Positions 1 to 7,440 are shown, numbered from the stretch's first letter. The stretch is DNA of 13,083 nucleotides from an uncultured bacterium (GCA_903870235.1 CAIQCA010000075.1:1-13083), one strand, 5' to 3'. Made by a program: numbers and translations. Notes: generated by a model not told the origin, from the sequence alone.

Positions 1-2301
1 GAGAAGGGCCTCACGTATCAGGCAAAATTCCGTAAATCTGCCGTACCAGTTTCAGACGCGATGGGAAGCTACCATCCACACGGTGACGCTGCTATCTATG
101 AATCTTTGGTGAAGATGGCGCAGCCATTTACGATGCGTCACCCGCTTATTCAAGGTCAAGGTAACTTTGGTACAGTTGACGGTGACCCAGCAGCTGCTAT
201 GCGTTATACCGAGGCTCGCATGTCACGACTCTCAAGCGAACTTTTACGCGATATTGGAAAGAACACAGTTGATTTTCGTCCGAACTATGATGGTACAAAG
301 AAGGAGCCGGTAGTTCTTCCTACAGCTGTTCCAAACCTTTTGTTAAATGGCACGCTCGGTATTGCTGTCGGTATGGCCACGAACATTCCTCCTCACAATC
401 TTCGCGAAGTTTTGGATGCTACGACACACATGATCGATAATCCAGATGCTACTGCAGAAGATCTTTTCAATTTTATAAAGGGTCCAGATTTTCCACTTGG
501 TGCTGTCGTTTATGGTGAAAAAGATATTCGTCATGCTTATACAACGGGTCGTGGCAGTATGACTGTGCGTGGTGAGGCTGAGATTGTGGAAGACAAGAAA
601 GGTCAGTTCCAGATCATCATCTCCTCTATTCCTTTTCGTGTAAATAAGTCCGAACTCATCATCAAGATCGCTGATCTCGTGCGTGACAAGGTCGTTGAAG
701 GTGTTCGTGCTTTGCGCGACGAATCAGACAAGGACATCCGCATCGCTATCGATCTCAAACAGGGTTCATTCCCAGAGAAGGTTCTAAACCTGATCTACAA
801 ACATACTCAACTCGAAGAAGCTTTCCATGTAAATATGGTGGCCCTTGTTGACGGTGTACCTCATACACTTTCTCTCAAAACTATTCTAGAAGAATTCGTT
901 GAACACCGTATAGAAGTTATTCGCCGCCGCACACAATTTGACCTTACGGCTGCCGAAGATCGTGAGCATATCTTGCTTGGTTTGAAGAAAGCACTCGATC
1001 ATATCGATGAGATTATTACTCTTATTCGTGCTTCTAAGGACGGTATCGAAGCTCATGCTAACTTGATGAAAAAGTTCAAGTTCAGTGACCGCCAAGCTAC
1101 TGCTATTTGTGAAATGCGTCTAGTTAAACTCGCTGGCCTCGAACGCAAAAAAGTTCTAGACGAGCTCAAAGCTGTAGAGGAACTTATTGCTGAATTGAAG
1201 AGTATTTTGGCTAGCGACAAGAAGGTCCGTAATATCATAAAGACAGAACTTGCCGAAATTCGCGAAAGATATGGTAATGACCGTCGCACCAGAGTGGTTA
1301 AACATGGTGTCAAAGAATTTAGCGCAGAAGATCTTATTGCCGATGAGGAATCGGTCCTTGTTCTCACTAAAGGTGGTTATATCAAGCGTACAGATCCTGC
1401 TGAATATCGCAAACAGAAGCGTGGTGGTGTTGGTGTAGTCGATTTGGATACAAAAGAAGAGGATTTCATAACTCATCTTATCAATGCTTCTACTCACAAC
1501 GACCTTTTGTTCTTCTCTGATAAAGGCAAGGCCTATCAGATAAAGATGTTTGAGATTCCAGAAGGAAAGCGCGCCACAAAAGGCAAGTCGATAATGAACT
1601 TTTTGTCACTTGCAGAAGGTGAGCGTGTGACTTCTATTTTGCCGATGCCGAAGAACAAGAAAGAAGCCGAAGGACTTTCGCTTATGCTAGTTACAAAATC
1701 TGGTACTGGCAAGAAAACCTCAGCCAAACATTTCAAGGATGTACGCCGTTCAGGTTTGATTGCTATAACTCTCGATGCCGGTGATGAGCTCATCTCGGCT
1801 TCTTTTGTTTCGAAAAATGATGAGGTGGTTATCGCCACCAAAGAAGGTCAGTCCATCCGATTCAAAGAAAGCGATGTCCGTGAAATGGGTCGCAATGCCG
1901 CCGGTGTTCGTGTGATCCGTCTCACCGAAGCTGATACTAAGAAAAAGATTGAAGCTGACGCTGTCATTTCCGCTGATATAGTTTCCAAAGATGCCAAGGG
2001 TGCTTGTCTGTTCGTAATGGGAGCGAACGGTTATGGCAAGAAGACCGAACTCTCTGAATACAAGACACAAAATCGTGGCGGATCAGGAATTTTGACGATG
2101 AATGTGACACCAAAGACCGGATCTCTTATGGCTGCCAAAGTTGTTACAGAAGCCGATGAAGAGATTGTGGCCATGTCCAAGAAGAGTCAGGTTATCCGCG
2201 TAGATCTCAAAGAAATTCCAGCACTCAGCCGCGCAACCCAAGGTGTTCGCGTTATGAAGCTCCGTGAAGGTGATGAATTAGCGAGCCTGGTTTGTTTGTA
2301 A
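1..2301 (+). CDS. gyrA: DNA gyrase subunit A, 5'-truncated by window edge
   Basis: GyrA is the DNA breakage-reunion subunit of gyrase and introduces negative supercoils together with GyrB. The frame is open from base 1, so the gene starts upstream; perhaps 40 N-terminal residues are missing. The methionine codon at 61 is internal, because the preceding codons read conserved GyrA sequence up to YHPHGD. The catalytic tyrosine is in AMRYTE (Tyr codon 205-207). QGQGNFG, DGD and NIPPHN of the winged-helix/tower core are present. The C-terminal beta-pinwheel carries a GyrA box, QKRGGVG (1414-1434), which favours GyrA over ParC. The protein ends shortly after a normal last blade (TQGVRV) and lacks the long acidic tail of E. 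coli GyrA. The position equivalent to E. coli Ser83 is Ala and that of Asp87 is Glu. A weak hairpin with a short T run follows. Confidence 0.97.
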   Translation, partial: EKGLTYQAKFRKSAVPVSDAMGSYHPHGDAAIYESLVKMAQPFTMRHPLIQGQGNFGTVDGDPAAAMRYTEARMSRLSSELLRDIGKNTVDFRPNYDGTKKEPVVLPTAVPNLLLNGTLGIAVGMATNIPPHNLREVLDATTHMIDNPDATAEDLFNFIKGPDFPLGAVVYGEKDIRHAYTTGRGSMTVRGEAEIVEDKKGQFQIIISSIPFRVNKSELIIKIADLVRDKVVEGVRALRDESDKDIRIAIDLKQGSFPEKVLNLIYKHTQLEEAFHVNMVALVDGVPHTLSLKTILEEFVEHRIEVIRRRTQFDLTAAEDREHILLGLKKALDHIDEIITLIRASKDGIEAHANLMKKFKFSDRQATAICEMRLVKLAGLERKKVLDELKAVEELIAELKSILASDKKVRNIIKTELAEIRERYGNDRRTRVVKHGVKEFSAEDLIADEESVLVLTKGGYIKRTDPAEYRKQKRGGVGVVDLDTKEEDFITHLINASTHNDLLFFSDKGKAYQIKMFEIPEGKRATKGKSIMNFLSLAEGERVTSILPMPKNKKEAEGLSLMLVTKSGTGKKTSAKHFKDVRRSGLIAITLDAGDELISASFVSKNDEVVIATKEGQSIRFKESDVREMGRNAAGVRVIRLTEADTKKKIEADAVISADIVSKDAKGACLFVMGANGYGKKTELSEYKTQNRGGSGILTMNVTPKTGSLMAAKVVTEADEEIVAMSKKSQVIRVDLKEIPALSRATQGVRVMKLREGDELASLVCL

Positions 2302-2350
2302 AAATAGCAAGTCTAGACATCAATTATAGTTAGTCGGGCTCTTGCATTGT

Positions 2351-2380
2351 CCCCACGCTCCTCTTTTGGGGGTGATTTTT
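2351..2380 (+). terminator. Possible weak terminator after gyrA
   Basis: CCCCA (2351-2355) can pair with TGGGG (2367-2371) across an 11-nt loop, followed by ATTTTT. The stem is short and four bases separate it from the T run. It also overlaps the promoter of the next gene, so this is only a candidate. Confidence 0.3.
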
Positions 2381-2386
2381 ATACGC

Positions 2387-2392
2387 TATAAT
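2387..2392 (+). promoter_or_regulatory. -10 box of a leaderless transcript
   Basis: This is a perfect TATAAT. The A of the methyltransferase ATG (2399) lies exactly where transcription would start, seven bases downstream. No good -35 is seen (TTTTGG at 17-bp spacing). The absence of any room for a ribosome binding site supports a leaderless mRNA. Confidence 0.6.
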
Positions 2393-2398
2393 ACACCC

Positions 2399-2917
2399 AT
2401 GTTTTCTGACCCGGCATTTAACCTTTCCAAACTCGGTCTTACTGACGGCATGAAGGTTGTAGACCTTGGAGCAGGATCTGGCTTTTATACTCTAGAAGCG
2501 GCTAGACGTGTTGGTGCCAGTGGTCGTGTTTATGCTGTTGAAGTTATAAAAGAGTTATTGGAACGCATTCGTTCTACTGGCAAAACCCAAGGCCTTATGA
2601 ATATTGAGGTTATCTGGGGGAATGCAGAAAAGATTGGAGGTACGAAACTCAAAGAGAATTTTGTTGATAGAGTAATCGCTTCAAACATCTTGTTTCAGAT
2701 AGAAAAGCCAGATGAATTTGCTCTGGAGATCAAACGCATCTTGAAACCTGGTGGCAAACTGCTGGTTGTCGACTGGAGTGATATAAGCCCACTTGGGCCT
2801 AAGAACCCATTTTCTGCTGTAAAATCCCAGGCTCTTTTTGAGAAGTCAGGTTTTAAGTTGGAACAGAACTTTGGGGCTGGTGATCATCATTATGGTCTAG
2901 TCTTTGTGCGCCAATAG
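2399..2917 (+). CDS. Class I SAM-dependent methyltransferase, UbiE-like, substrate unknown
   Basis: This is a predicted soluble S-adenosylmethionine-dependent methyltransferase of 172 residues. Motif I is VDLGAGSGFYT (residues 21-31), followed by the acidic end of strand 2 in VYAVEV (44-49). NAEKI (75-79) resembles the adenine-contact region, and RILKPGGKLLVVDW (113-126) is the post-III segment typical of Methyltransf_11/31 and UbiE-like enzymes. The protein covers little more than the Rossmann core, so substrate-specific extensions are absent and the substrate cannot be named. A TTG at 2342 would add 19 residues without conserved character and would lie upstream of the TATAAT. The ATG at 2399 fits the start of transcription and the start of the domain. 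The gene stands alone between gyrA and the solute-binding protein. Confidence 0.88.
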   Translation: MFSDPAFNLSKLGLTDGMKVVDLGAGSGFYTLEAARRVGASGRVYAVEVIKELLERIRSTGKTQGLMNIEVIWGNAEKIGGTKLKENFVDRVIASNILFQIEKPDEFALEIKRILKPGGKLLVVDWSDISPLGPKNPFSAVKSQALFEKSGFKLEQNFGAGDHHYGLVFVRQ

Positions 2918-2933
2918 CCATAAACCGATAACT

Positions 2934-2939
2934 TATATT
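2934..2939 (+). promoter_or_regulatory. Possible -10 box for the solute-binding protein/pilin cluster
   Basis: TATATT lies 21 bases before the ATG at 2961 in an AT-rich leader. No convincing -35 or Shine-Dalgarno is visible. The predicted start near 2946 would leave a leader of about 15 nt. Confidence 0.3.
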
Positions 2940-2960
2940 TTTATTTAAAACTTTGTAACA

Positions 2961-4274
2961 ATGAATACCAAAACCAGTAAATTCCAGATAATAATACTAG
3001 CGGTGTTTGTTATTTTTATAATTGTCGGCGTTGGCGTGTTTGCTCTTTATAAAGGCAATACAAGTAGTAGTGTTTTGCCGACCATTACAATTTGGGGCAG
3101 CTTTCCCAAGGATGTTTTCGATCAATATGTAAACAAAATTGCCGTTGCCGAGGGTAAACAACTCACTATCAATTACACAGAGGTAGATCAATCACAATTT
3201 AATGCATATTTTGTTGCGGCTTTGGCGCGTGGTGGCGGTCCCGATGCGATATTGATCCCTACGGAATTATTACTTCCTCATGAAGACAAATTGGCTTTGA
3301 TACCATTCTCCTATATGACACAACGTGATTTTATGGATACATACATTCAAGAAGCCAAAGTCTATCTGAATCCCAACGGAATTATAGGTTTTCCTTTCAC
3401 TATTGACCCACTAGTTATGTATTGGAATAGAGATATGTTTGATGCCGCTGGAATCGCTACATACCCGAAACTTTGGGATGATTTTGCCGATCTGAACAAA
3501 AGTCTTACGATAAAAGATAAAAATGGCAACTTGAGAAAGAGCGCCATCGCTCTTGGACAATTTGGTAATATCAATAACGCCCGTGAAATTTTTGGCTCGC
3601 TTCTACTCCAGTCCGGTAATCCGATTACAACCCTGGACAGTAGGGGAAATATCATAACAAATATCAATACTGGATCCGAATCCTCCGTTGAAACAGTTAT
3701 TAAGTTTTTTGCACAATTTGTTGATCCAGCCAACCCAAGCTATTCTTGGAATCGTAGTATGCCAACATCTCAAGCTGCATTTCTTTCTGGCGTTTTGGCG
3801 ACTTATTTTGGTTTTGCTTCGGAATTGTCTGACATTCGAGTCAAGAATCCCAACATCAATTTTGACGTAGCGCTTTTGCCTGGTCCTAAGTCAACAGGTG
3901 GTACAGGGGCTACTTATGGGCGTATGTTCGGATTTTCTCTAGTAAAGACATCCCCCAATCTTAGTAGTGCTTTACAAATTATCGAACTTCTTACCTCATC
4001 TCAATATCTAGGTGATTTCTCTGACAAACTTTATTTACCGAATGTTCGTCGAGACGTTATAACCAGGGGATCAAATGATCCATATATTACCTTGTTCAAT
4101 AGGGCGGCACTGGTATCTGCAACTTGGCTAGATGCCGATCCGGACCAGTCAGGCCGAATATTCAGTGATATGGTACAATCTTTCACAAGTGGTCAGAAAG
4201 ACATCTATCAGGCAATACAGGACGCTGGTGGACAGTACAATACTTTGTTACAAAGCGTGATCCCATCACAATAA
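2961..4274 (+). CDS. Membrane-anchored extracellular solute-binding protein (family 1, sugar-type)
   Basis: The 437-residue protein resembles the periplasmic binding proteins of sugar ABC transporters (SBP_bac_1/8). One hydrophobic segment (about 8-30) is followed by a Ser/Thr linker and a large ectodomain. The strand-like opening PTITIWGSF and the segment GFPFTIDPLVMYWNRDMF with a following AGI are characteristic of this family. I find no cysteine in the protein, so it cannot be a classical lipoprotein; an uncleaved helix as anchor is inferred. No permease or ATPase gene lies nearby. The first pilin starts only 2 nt after the stop, so the two are probably cotranscribed and translationally coupled. 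This points to a role tied to the pilin module, such as a receptor or assembly factor, rather than ordinary sugar import, but that role is unproven. No Shine-Dalgarno precedes the ATG. Confidence 0.85.
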   Translation: MNTKTSKFQIIILAVFVIFIIVGVGVFALYKGNTSSSVLPTITIWGSFPKDVFDQYVNKIAVAEGKQLTINYTEVDQSQFNAYFVAALARGGGPDAILIPTELLLPHEDKLALIPFSYMTQRDFMDTYIQEAKVYLNPNGIIGFPFTIDPLVMYWNRDMFDAAGIATYPKLWDDFADLNKSLTIKDKNGNLRKSAIALGQFGNINNAREIFGSLLLQSGNPITTLDSRGNIITNINTGSESSVETVIKFFAQFVDPANPSYSWNRSMPTSQAAFLSGVLATYFGFASELSDIRVKNPNINFDVALLPGPKSTGGTGATYGRMFGFSLVKTSPNLSSALQIIELLTSSQYLGDFSDKLYLPNVRRDVITRGSNDPYITLFNRAALVSATWLDADPDQSGRIFSDMVQSFTSGQKDIYQAIQDAGGQYNTLLQSVIPSQ

Positions 4275-4276
4275 AC

Positions 4277-4825
4277 ATGAAAAACAAAATTATTCATTCA
4301 TCGGTTTTGACTAGTTTACTCATAGTGGCTTCTTTGGTTACTTTTGTGGCACCAGTTCAGACGATGGCGCTTACCAGCCCTTATAACAACATGGCTGCTG
4401 CGGCTACAGCTGCTAACTCTACAGAAGATCCAAATTCAACTGATTTCAAATTGGTTTCTTGTGATGGCCCGACTTTTCCACCCGGACCTATTGGTACGAA
4501 ACTTAACGCTGATTGGGTAGCCAAAAATCCAGGTAAAACTTATACTCCTTGTAATTTTGTAGGAGCCCTTCAGCAGATTCAACATCTCATGAACATCGCT
4601 GTGATACTCGGAGTTTTGATTGCTATCCTTCTATTTTCTTATGCTGGTTACCTTATGGTCTCAGTTTCTTTTACAGGAAAACAGGATAGTATTAAGCAGG
4701 CTAGAGAAATTTTCAAAAAGGTCGCCATAGGGTTTATAATAATGCTTGTAGCTTGGTTTGTTATCTTCCAGATTCTTTCTTGGATGACAGGGAATTCATC
4801 GACGGCGACAACCTTACTAAATTAG
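4277..4825 (+). CDS. T4SS-type pilin-like protein, first of five paralogues
   Basis: This is a 182-residue VirB2/TrbC-like membrane protein. A signal peptide (about 1-31) ends near VQTMA. It is followed by an extracytoplasmic region of about 70 residues with two cysteines (62 and 92) that could form a disulfide. Two helices follow (about 104-130 and 147-170), separated by a charged loop with KQDSIKQAREIFKK. The arrangement of signal peptide, two hydrophobic helices and a short basic/acidic loop matches the T4SS_pilin family common in Patescibacteria. The second helix has AW where paralogues 3-5 have WG. Its start is 2 nt after the solute-binding protein stop, which suggests coupling. The ectodomain makes it longer than paralogues 3-5, so it may be a specialised rather than the major subunit. 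Family assignment is by architecture and not by a database search. Confidence 0.75.
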   Translation: MKNKIIHSSVLTSLLIVASLVTFVAPVQTMALTSPYNNMAAAATAANSTEDPNSTDFKLVSCDGPTFPPGPIGTKLNADWVAKNPGKTYTPCNFVGALQQIQHLMNIAVILGVLIAILLFSYAGYLMVSVSFTGKQDSIKQAREIFKKVAIGFIIMLVAWFVIFQILSWMTGNSSTATTLLN

Positions 4826-4847
4826 TAATTTTATTAGCTATATTTAA

Positions 4848-5654
4848 ATGAAAACAAAAAGTTTATTACGAGAGAGGATGAAAGTTGTGACAGCTTTGGG
4901 TTTAGTTTTGTTTTTGGTTTCGCTTATGGTTGTGCCTATACCAGCAAGAGCACTTTGTGACACTGATGCCAACGGAGACTGTATAAATTATTCAGACGCG
5001 CCTACTGGTGATTCTGGCCAAGCCACTGGTTCGGTTAGTCCGTTTGATGCTTGTCTTAATGACGGTAATACGAACTCTTACTGTACTTGTACCGTGACTA
5101 TTGGTAATCCAATCGATCAGTGTAATGGCGCTAATCCAGAAGGAGTCACTGGTTCTACTGGTGGTACTGGTAATGGTGGTGCTGTAGGAGGTGGATCAGG
5201 AACTGGGGCAACAGGTGCTGCCGCCACTGGCTTAGGGGCCGGCACTGGCGTTACTGGTTCTAGTGGAACTGGTAGTTCTGGTCTATCCGGCACTACTGGT
5301 TCTAGTGGTACGGGCGCATCTGCAGCATCTGGTGGAACCTTCCATATTTCCAATCCTTTGAAAGTTAATTCAGTTAGCGATTTGGTACAGACTGGTGCAC
5401 AAATATTTACTTATATAGTAGTATTGATTGGGGTAATAGCGCTTATTTGGACGGGTCTCCAATATATTCTTGCTCAAGGAAATTCCGAAAAAATCAAAGA
5501 GCTACATAAGCAGCTTCTTTGGTTGGTCGTCGGAATAGGGATAGTTATAGGGGCAAGAATTATCGTTAGCGTCGTGATAAACACGCTTTCCTCGACGGGA
5601 GCTGTTGATTCAAATATTATTAATAACGCAAATAGTGCTTTGCATGGTAACTAA
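4848..5654 (+). CDS. T4SS-type pilin-like protein with Cys-rich and Gly/Ser/Thr-rich ectodomain
   Basis: The 268-residue protein has a signal peptide with likely cleavage after ARA (residue 35). Next is a six-cysteine segment (Cys 37, 45, 69, 79, 81, 92), then a low-complexity Gly/Ser/Thr/Ala linker (about 98-163) with many TGS, GTG and SSG units. The C-terminal module is pilin-like: helix one about 183-207, loop LAQGNSEKIKELHK, helix two about 222-247. The module aligns in layout with the four neighbouring pilins. The cysteine segment could form up to three disulfides, and the linker would hold it away from the membrane. This suggests a surface-displayed tip or adhesive variant, which is inference. 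The gene follows paralogue 1 by 22 nt. A second ATG at 4878 is possible but would shorten the basic N-terminus. The stop lies inside a triple 9-nt repeat. Confidence 0.75.
   Translation: MKTKSLLRERMKVVTALGLVLFLVSLMVVPIPARALCDTDANGDCINYSDAPTGDSGQATGSVSPFDACLNDGNTNSYCTCTVTIGNPIDQCNGANPEGVTGSTGGTGNGGAVGGGSGTGATGAAATGLGAGTGVTGSSGTGSSGLSGTTGSSGTGASAASGGTFHISNPLKVNSVSDLVQTGAQIFTYIVVLIGVIALIWTGLQYILAQGNSEKIKELHKQLLWLVVGIGIVIGARIIVSVVINTLSSTGAVDSNIINNANSALHGN
5148..5330 (+). repeat. Imperfect short repeats encoding the Gly/Ser/Thr linker
   Basis: ACTGGTTCTAGTGG occurs at 5253-5266 and 5295-5308, 42 bases apart and in the same reading frame. A one-mismatch copy, ACTGGTTCTACTGG, lies at 5148-5161. Between them are many ACTGGT/GGTACTGG units. 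Such a tract could expand or contract in steps of 3n. Confidence 0.75.
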
Positions 5655-5673
5655 AGTAACTAAGGTAACTCAA
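5647..5673 (+). repeat. Three tandem 9-nt repeats across a stop codon
   Basis: GTAACTAAA, GTAACTAAG and GTAACTCAA follow each other directly. The first contains the stop of the second pilin (5652-5654). A second in-frame TAA comes 9 nt later because the period is a multiple of three. Confidence 0.8.
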
Positions 5674-5688
5674 TTAATAAAAATAATT

Positions 5689-6069
5689 ATGAAAACCATA
5701 AATAAAAAATTGTTAGGTTTAGTGTCACTTGTCACTTGTTTGGTTCCTGCGTTGGCGTTCGCTACCGAACCACCGGTATCAGATTTGAGGGGTTTGATTG
5801 GTGTCATACTAGATTATCTAAACTTAGCTCTCGAACTATTGATAGCTGTGGCTGTCGTCATGTTCGTATTTTATATCATAAAATATTTCATGAAACCTGG
5901 GGATGCTACTGAGAGAAAGGAGGCTGGTCAATATGTTATGTATAGCGTCATAGGATTCTTTGTCATTATCTCATTTTGGGGTATAGTGAATCTCGTCAAA
6001 GGATCATTTAATTTCGGTACCACCACGACAAGTCGGACTGAATTTACTAACATAATTCCAACCCGATAA
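5689..6069 (+). CDS. T4SS-type pilin-like protein, third paralogue
   Basis: This is a compact 126-residue pilin-like membrane protein. A signal peptide ends near ALAFA (residue 25). Helix one spans about 36-67, the loop is KPGDATERKEAGQY (69-82), and helix two spans about 83-104 and ends in FWGIVNLVKGSF. That last motif is almost the same in paralogue 4 (VWGLVNMLKGSF) and related in paralogue 5, so these three form a close subgroup. The ATG at 5689 was chosen over an upstream in-frame ATG at 5605. The upstream start would overlap the previous gene by 50 bases and put 28 residues before a good signal peptide. No Shine-Dalgarno is seen. The short Thr-rich tail after helix two is probably extracytoplasmic. 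A major-subunit role is inferred only from its size and layout. Confidence 0.78.
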   Translation: MKTINKKLLGLVSLVTCLVPALAFATEPPVSDLRGLIGVILDYLNLALELLIAVAVVMFVFYIIKYFMKPGDATERKEAGQYVMYSVIGFFVIISFWGIVNLVKGSFNFGTTTTSRTEFTNIIPTR

Positions 6070-6101
6070 TCCACAGTAGGTTATTTTACAAGGTCCGTTT
6101 G

Positions 6102-6110
6102 TGTTATAAT
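6102..6110 (+). promoter_or_regulatory. Extended -10 promoter before the fourth pilin
   Basis: TG-T-TATAAT is a perfect -10 hexamer with the extended TG motif. No strong -35 is present, as is common for extended -10 promoters. A start near 6117 would give an AT-rich leader of about 32 nt before the ATG at 6149. This would let pilins 4 and 5 be made at a higher level than, or separately from, pilins 1-3. Confidence 0.6.
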
Positions 6111-6148
6111 GTCACCTAGCGAGTTAATATTATTAATTATCATAAATT

Positions 6149-6514
6149 ATGAAAAAAATCATAACAGTTCTAGCTATTTTGGTTCCGTCAGCAGTTATGG
6201 CCCAGACTCTTAACAACGTCGATTCATTGGCCAATAGACTCACAAATATCGGCAATATCTTCCTAGCGGTCCTTATGGCCCTTGCCTTTATCTTTGTCAT
6301 CTGGCACGGTGTCATGTTTATCATCAAGGCCGCCGATGAAGAGGCACGCAAGGCTCACAAGAGCGGAGTTATCTGGGGTATTATCGGTCTTGCAGTCATC
6401 TTGTCAGTCTGGGGATTGGTCAACATGCTCAAGGGTTCATTCCAGACAAACAATGCTGCTCCTACGCAAGATTTTCCAGTAGTTCCAGTTAGAATTCCTA
6501 CATCTGGTAACTAA
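6149..6514 (+). CDS. T4SS-type pilin-like protein, fourth paralogue
   Basis: The 121-residue protein has a clear signal peptide (basic MKK, hydrophobic core, cleavage near AVMA at 18). A short segment then leads to helix one (about 32-59), an acidic/basic loop with AADEEARKAHKSG (61-73), and helix two (about 74-96) ending VWGLVNMLKGSF. A Pro/Val-rich tail follows. It is the closest relative of paralogue 3 within the window and has the size expected of a VirB2-like pilin precursor. Its own extended -10 promoter lies 39 nt upstream. The fifth paralogue begins 9 nt after its stop, so the two probably form one transcript. A candidate major subunit, but nothing here proves which paralogue is abundant. 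Confidence 0.8.
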   Translation: MKKIITVLAILVPSAVMAQTLNNVDSLANRLTNIGNIFLAVLMALAFIFVIWHGVMFIIKAADEEARKAHKSGVIWGIIGLAVILSVWGLVNMLKGSFQTNNAAPTQDFPVVPVRIPTSGN

Positions 6515-6523
6515 TAAGCACCA

Positions 6524-6814
6524 ATGCTTAGTATTGTTCCTACAGCTAATGCGGCCGGTACCGTTGACGTGTTGGGTAATCCCATCATGGTTAAGGTTAT
6601 CGATAACATCATTAATCCAATCATCTTGCTGATGTTTGCCATAGCCACCGTCGTGTTTATATACGGCGTTCTCCAGATGGTTATAAAAGGTAATGATCCA
6701 GAAGCCAGATCGACTGGTCAAAAGAGCATCCTTTATGGACTTATCGGTATGTTCATCATGGTTTCAGCTTGGGGAATAGTATATTTCATAGCACGTACGG
6801 TTAACGGTTTCTAA
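6524..6814 (+). CDS. T4SS-type pilin-like protein, fifth paralogue, short N-terminus
   Basis: The 96-residue protein keeps the pilin core: helix one (about 31-54), loop VIKGNDPEARSTGQKS (53-68) and helix two (about 69-91) with SAWGIVYF. Unlike its four neighbours it has no complete signal peptide. Only a short stretch with a PTANA cleavage-like end precedes the mature region, and there is no basic n-region. An in-frame TAA at 6515-6517 rules out an upstream start in the present sequence. Either this paralogue is inserted without signal cleavage, or the 5' end of the gene was lost by deletion or a sequencing error. It lies 9 nt after paralogue 4. A strong hairpin between it and the convergent minus-strand gene closes the cluster. 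Confidence 0.75.
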   Translation: MLSIVPTANAAGTVDVLGNPIMVKVIDNIINPIILLMFAIATVVFIYGVLQMVIKGNDPEARSTGQKSILYGLIGMFIMVSAWGIVYFIARTVNGF

Positions 6815-6820
6815 AATTCA

Positions 6821-6881
6821 ATAAATAAAAAACAAGGCGAGAATGGATAGGGTAGGTGACCCTTTTCCATCTCGCCTTGTT
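6821..6881 (-). terminator. Strong hairpin terminator between convergent genes
   Basis: AACAAGGCGAGA-A-TGGA (6831-6847) pairs with the complementary arm at 6866-6881 with one bulged base, and the inner AGGGT/ACCCT adds more stem. On the minus strand the arm is followed by a T-rich run (complement of 6821-6830), so it is a good intrinsic terminator for the gene starting at 7439. For the plus-strand pilins the downstream T content is poor, but the stem may still stop transcription. Confidence 0.8.
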
Positions 6882-6884
6882 GCT

Positions 6885-7439
6885 TCACTCCCCCTTGCCG
6901 ACTTGGCTTAAGGGAATGAAGTGCCAACTGAACGTGCCGTTGCCTGGAAAATCCAGACGGTACGAGTAGTTGGTGTATCCGTCATCTGGGGCAAGGACAT
7001 GCATTTGCCCTGGGCTAACGGATGCTTCGTAGTGCAGATCTTCTGCACCGTCGACTGCATATCGGTAACGGGGCGAATTATCCGCCTTCGTCCGAATTGC
7101 GTAGCCGACCGGGATTGGGATATTCACCCAACCCATGTTGGTAAATGGCACCGTTTGCCACTTACTGATGTCGAGCTGGGTTACCACCGGAGTGACAACG
7201 CTCGTCGTTGTATACAGCGGAACCCCCTCCTTTTTGAGCAACGGGACGCCGGTATGCCGGTAGTACACAACCGTAGCGACCAGGGCGATCACCACGATTG
7301 CGCTCCAGATCAGACGGAACGAAGTACCGGTTGCTTTTCCAAGCAATCCCTTCGCATCATCTGGTAGTACGTCAACCCCGGGCGCTCCTTCTTTGATTGG
7401 AACGAACAGGTTATCGTCTGGTTCAATGCTTGTAGCCAT
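6885..7439 (-). CDS. Unknown single-pass membrane protein
   Basis: I do not recognise the family. The 184-residue protein has an N-terminal polar region of about 40 residues rich in acidic residues, one transmembrane helix (about 43-60), then an ectodomain of about 120 residues. The ectodomain is rich in Tyr, Pro and Gly, with predicted beta character (for example GYTNYSYRLDF). No signal peptide precedes the helix, so a cytoplasmic N-terminus and external C-terminus are inferred. The ATG at 7439 was chosen because AGGAAGG stands 9 nt upstream; an earlier in-frame start at 7538 would overlap the preceding gene by about 100 bases. Only one base separates it from the SPFH-like gene, so they form an operon. 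It ends in TGA and a strong terminator follows. Codons look GC-richer than in the pilins by eye. Confidence 0.7.
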   Translation of the reverse strand: MATSIEPDDNLFVPIKEGAPGVDVLPDDAKGLLGKATGTSFRLIWSAIVVIALVATVVYYRHTGVPLLKKEGVPLYTTTSVVTPVVTQLDISKWQTVPFTNMGWVNIPIPVGYAIRTKADNSPRYRYAVDGAEDLHYEASVSPGQMHVLAPDDGYTNYSYRLDFPGNGTFSWHFIPLSQVGKGE

Positions 7440-7440
7440 G

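Noticed and set aside
2342..2398. TTG start adding 19 residues to the methyltransferase
   Set aside because: It lies upstream of the TATAAT and adds no conserved sequence.
5148..5330. CRISPR-like array in the repeat-rich part of the second pilin
   Set aside because: The repeats are short, imperfect, in frame and encode a Gly/Ser/Thr linker; there are no regular spacers.
5117..5353. Minus-strand open frame with Pro/Val-rich repeats (PVPLEPV)
   Set aside because: It is the antisense of the Gly/Ser/Thr linker repeats of the second pilin and has no independent start signals.
5605..5688. Longer N-terminus for the third pilin from an ATG at 5605
   Set aside because: It overlaps the previous gene and places 28 residues before a normal signal peptide; the ATG at 5689 fits better.
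6921..7367. Plus-strand open frame of 148 codons
   Set aside because: It is antisense to the single-pass membrane protein gene and lies beyond the pilin cluster terminator region, with no recognisable motif.
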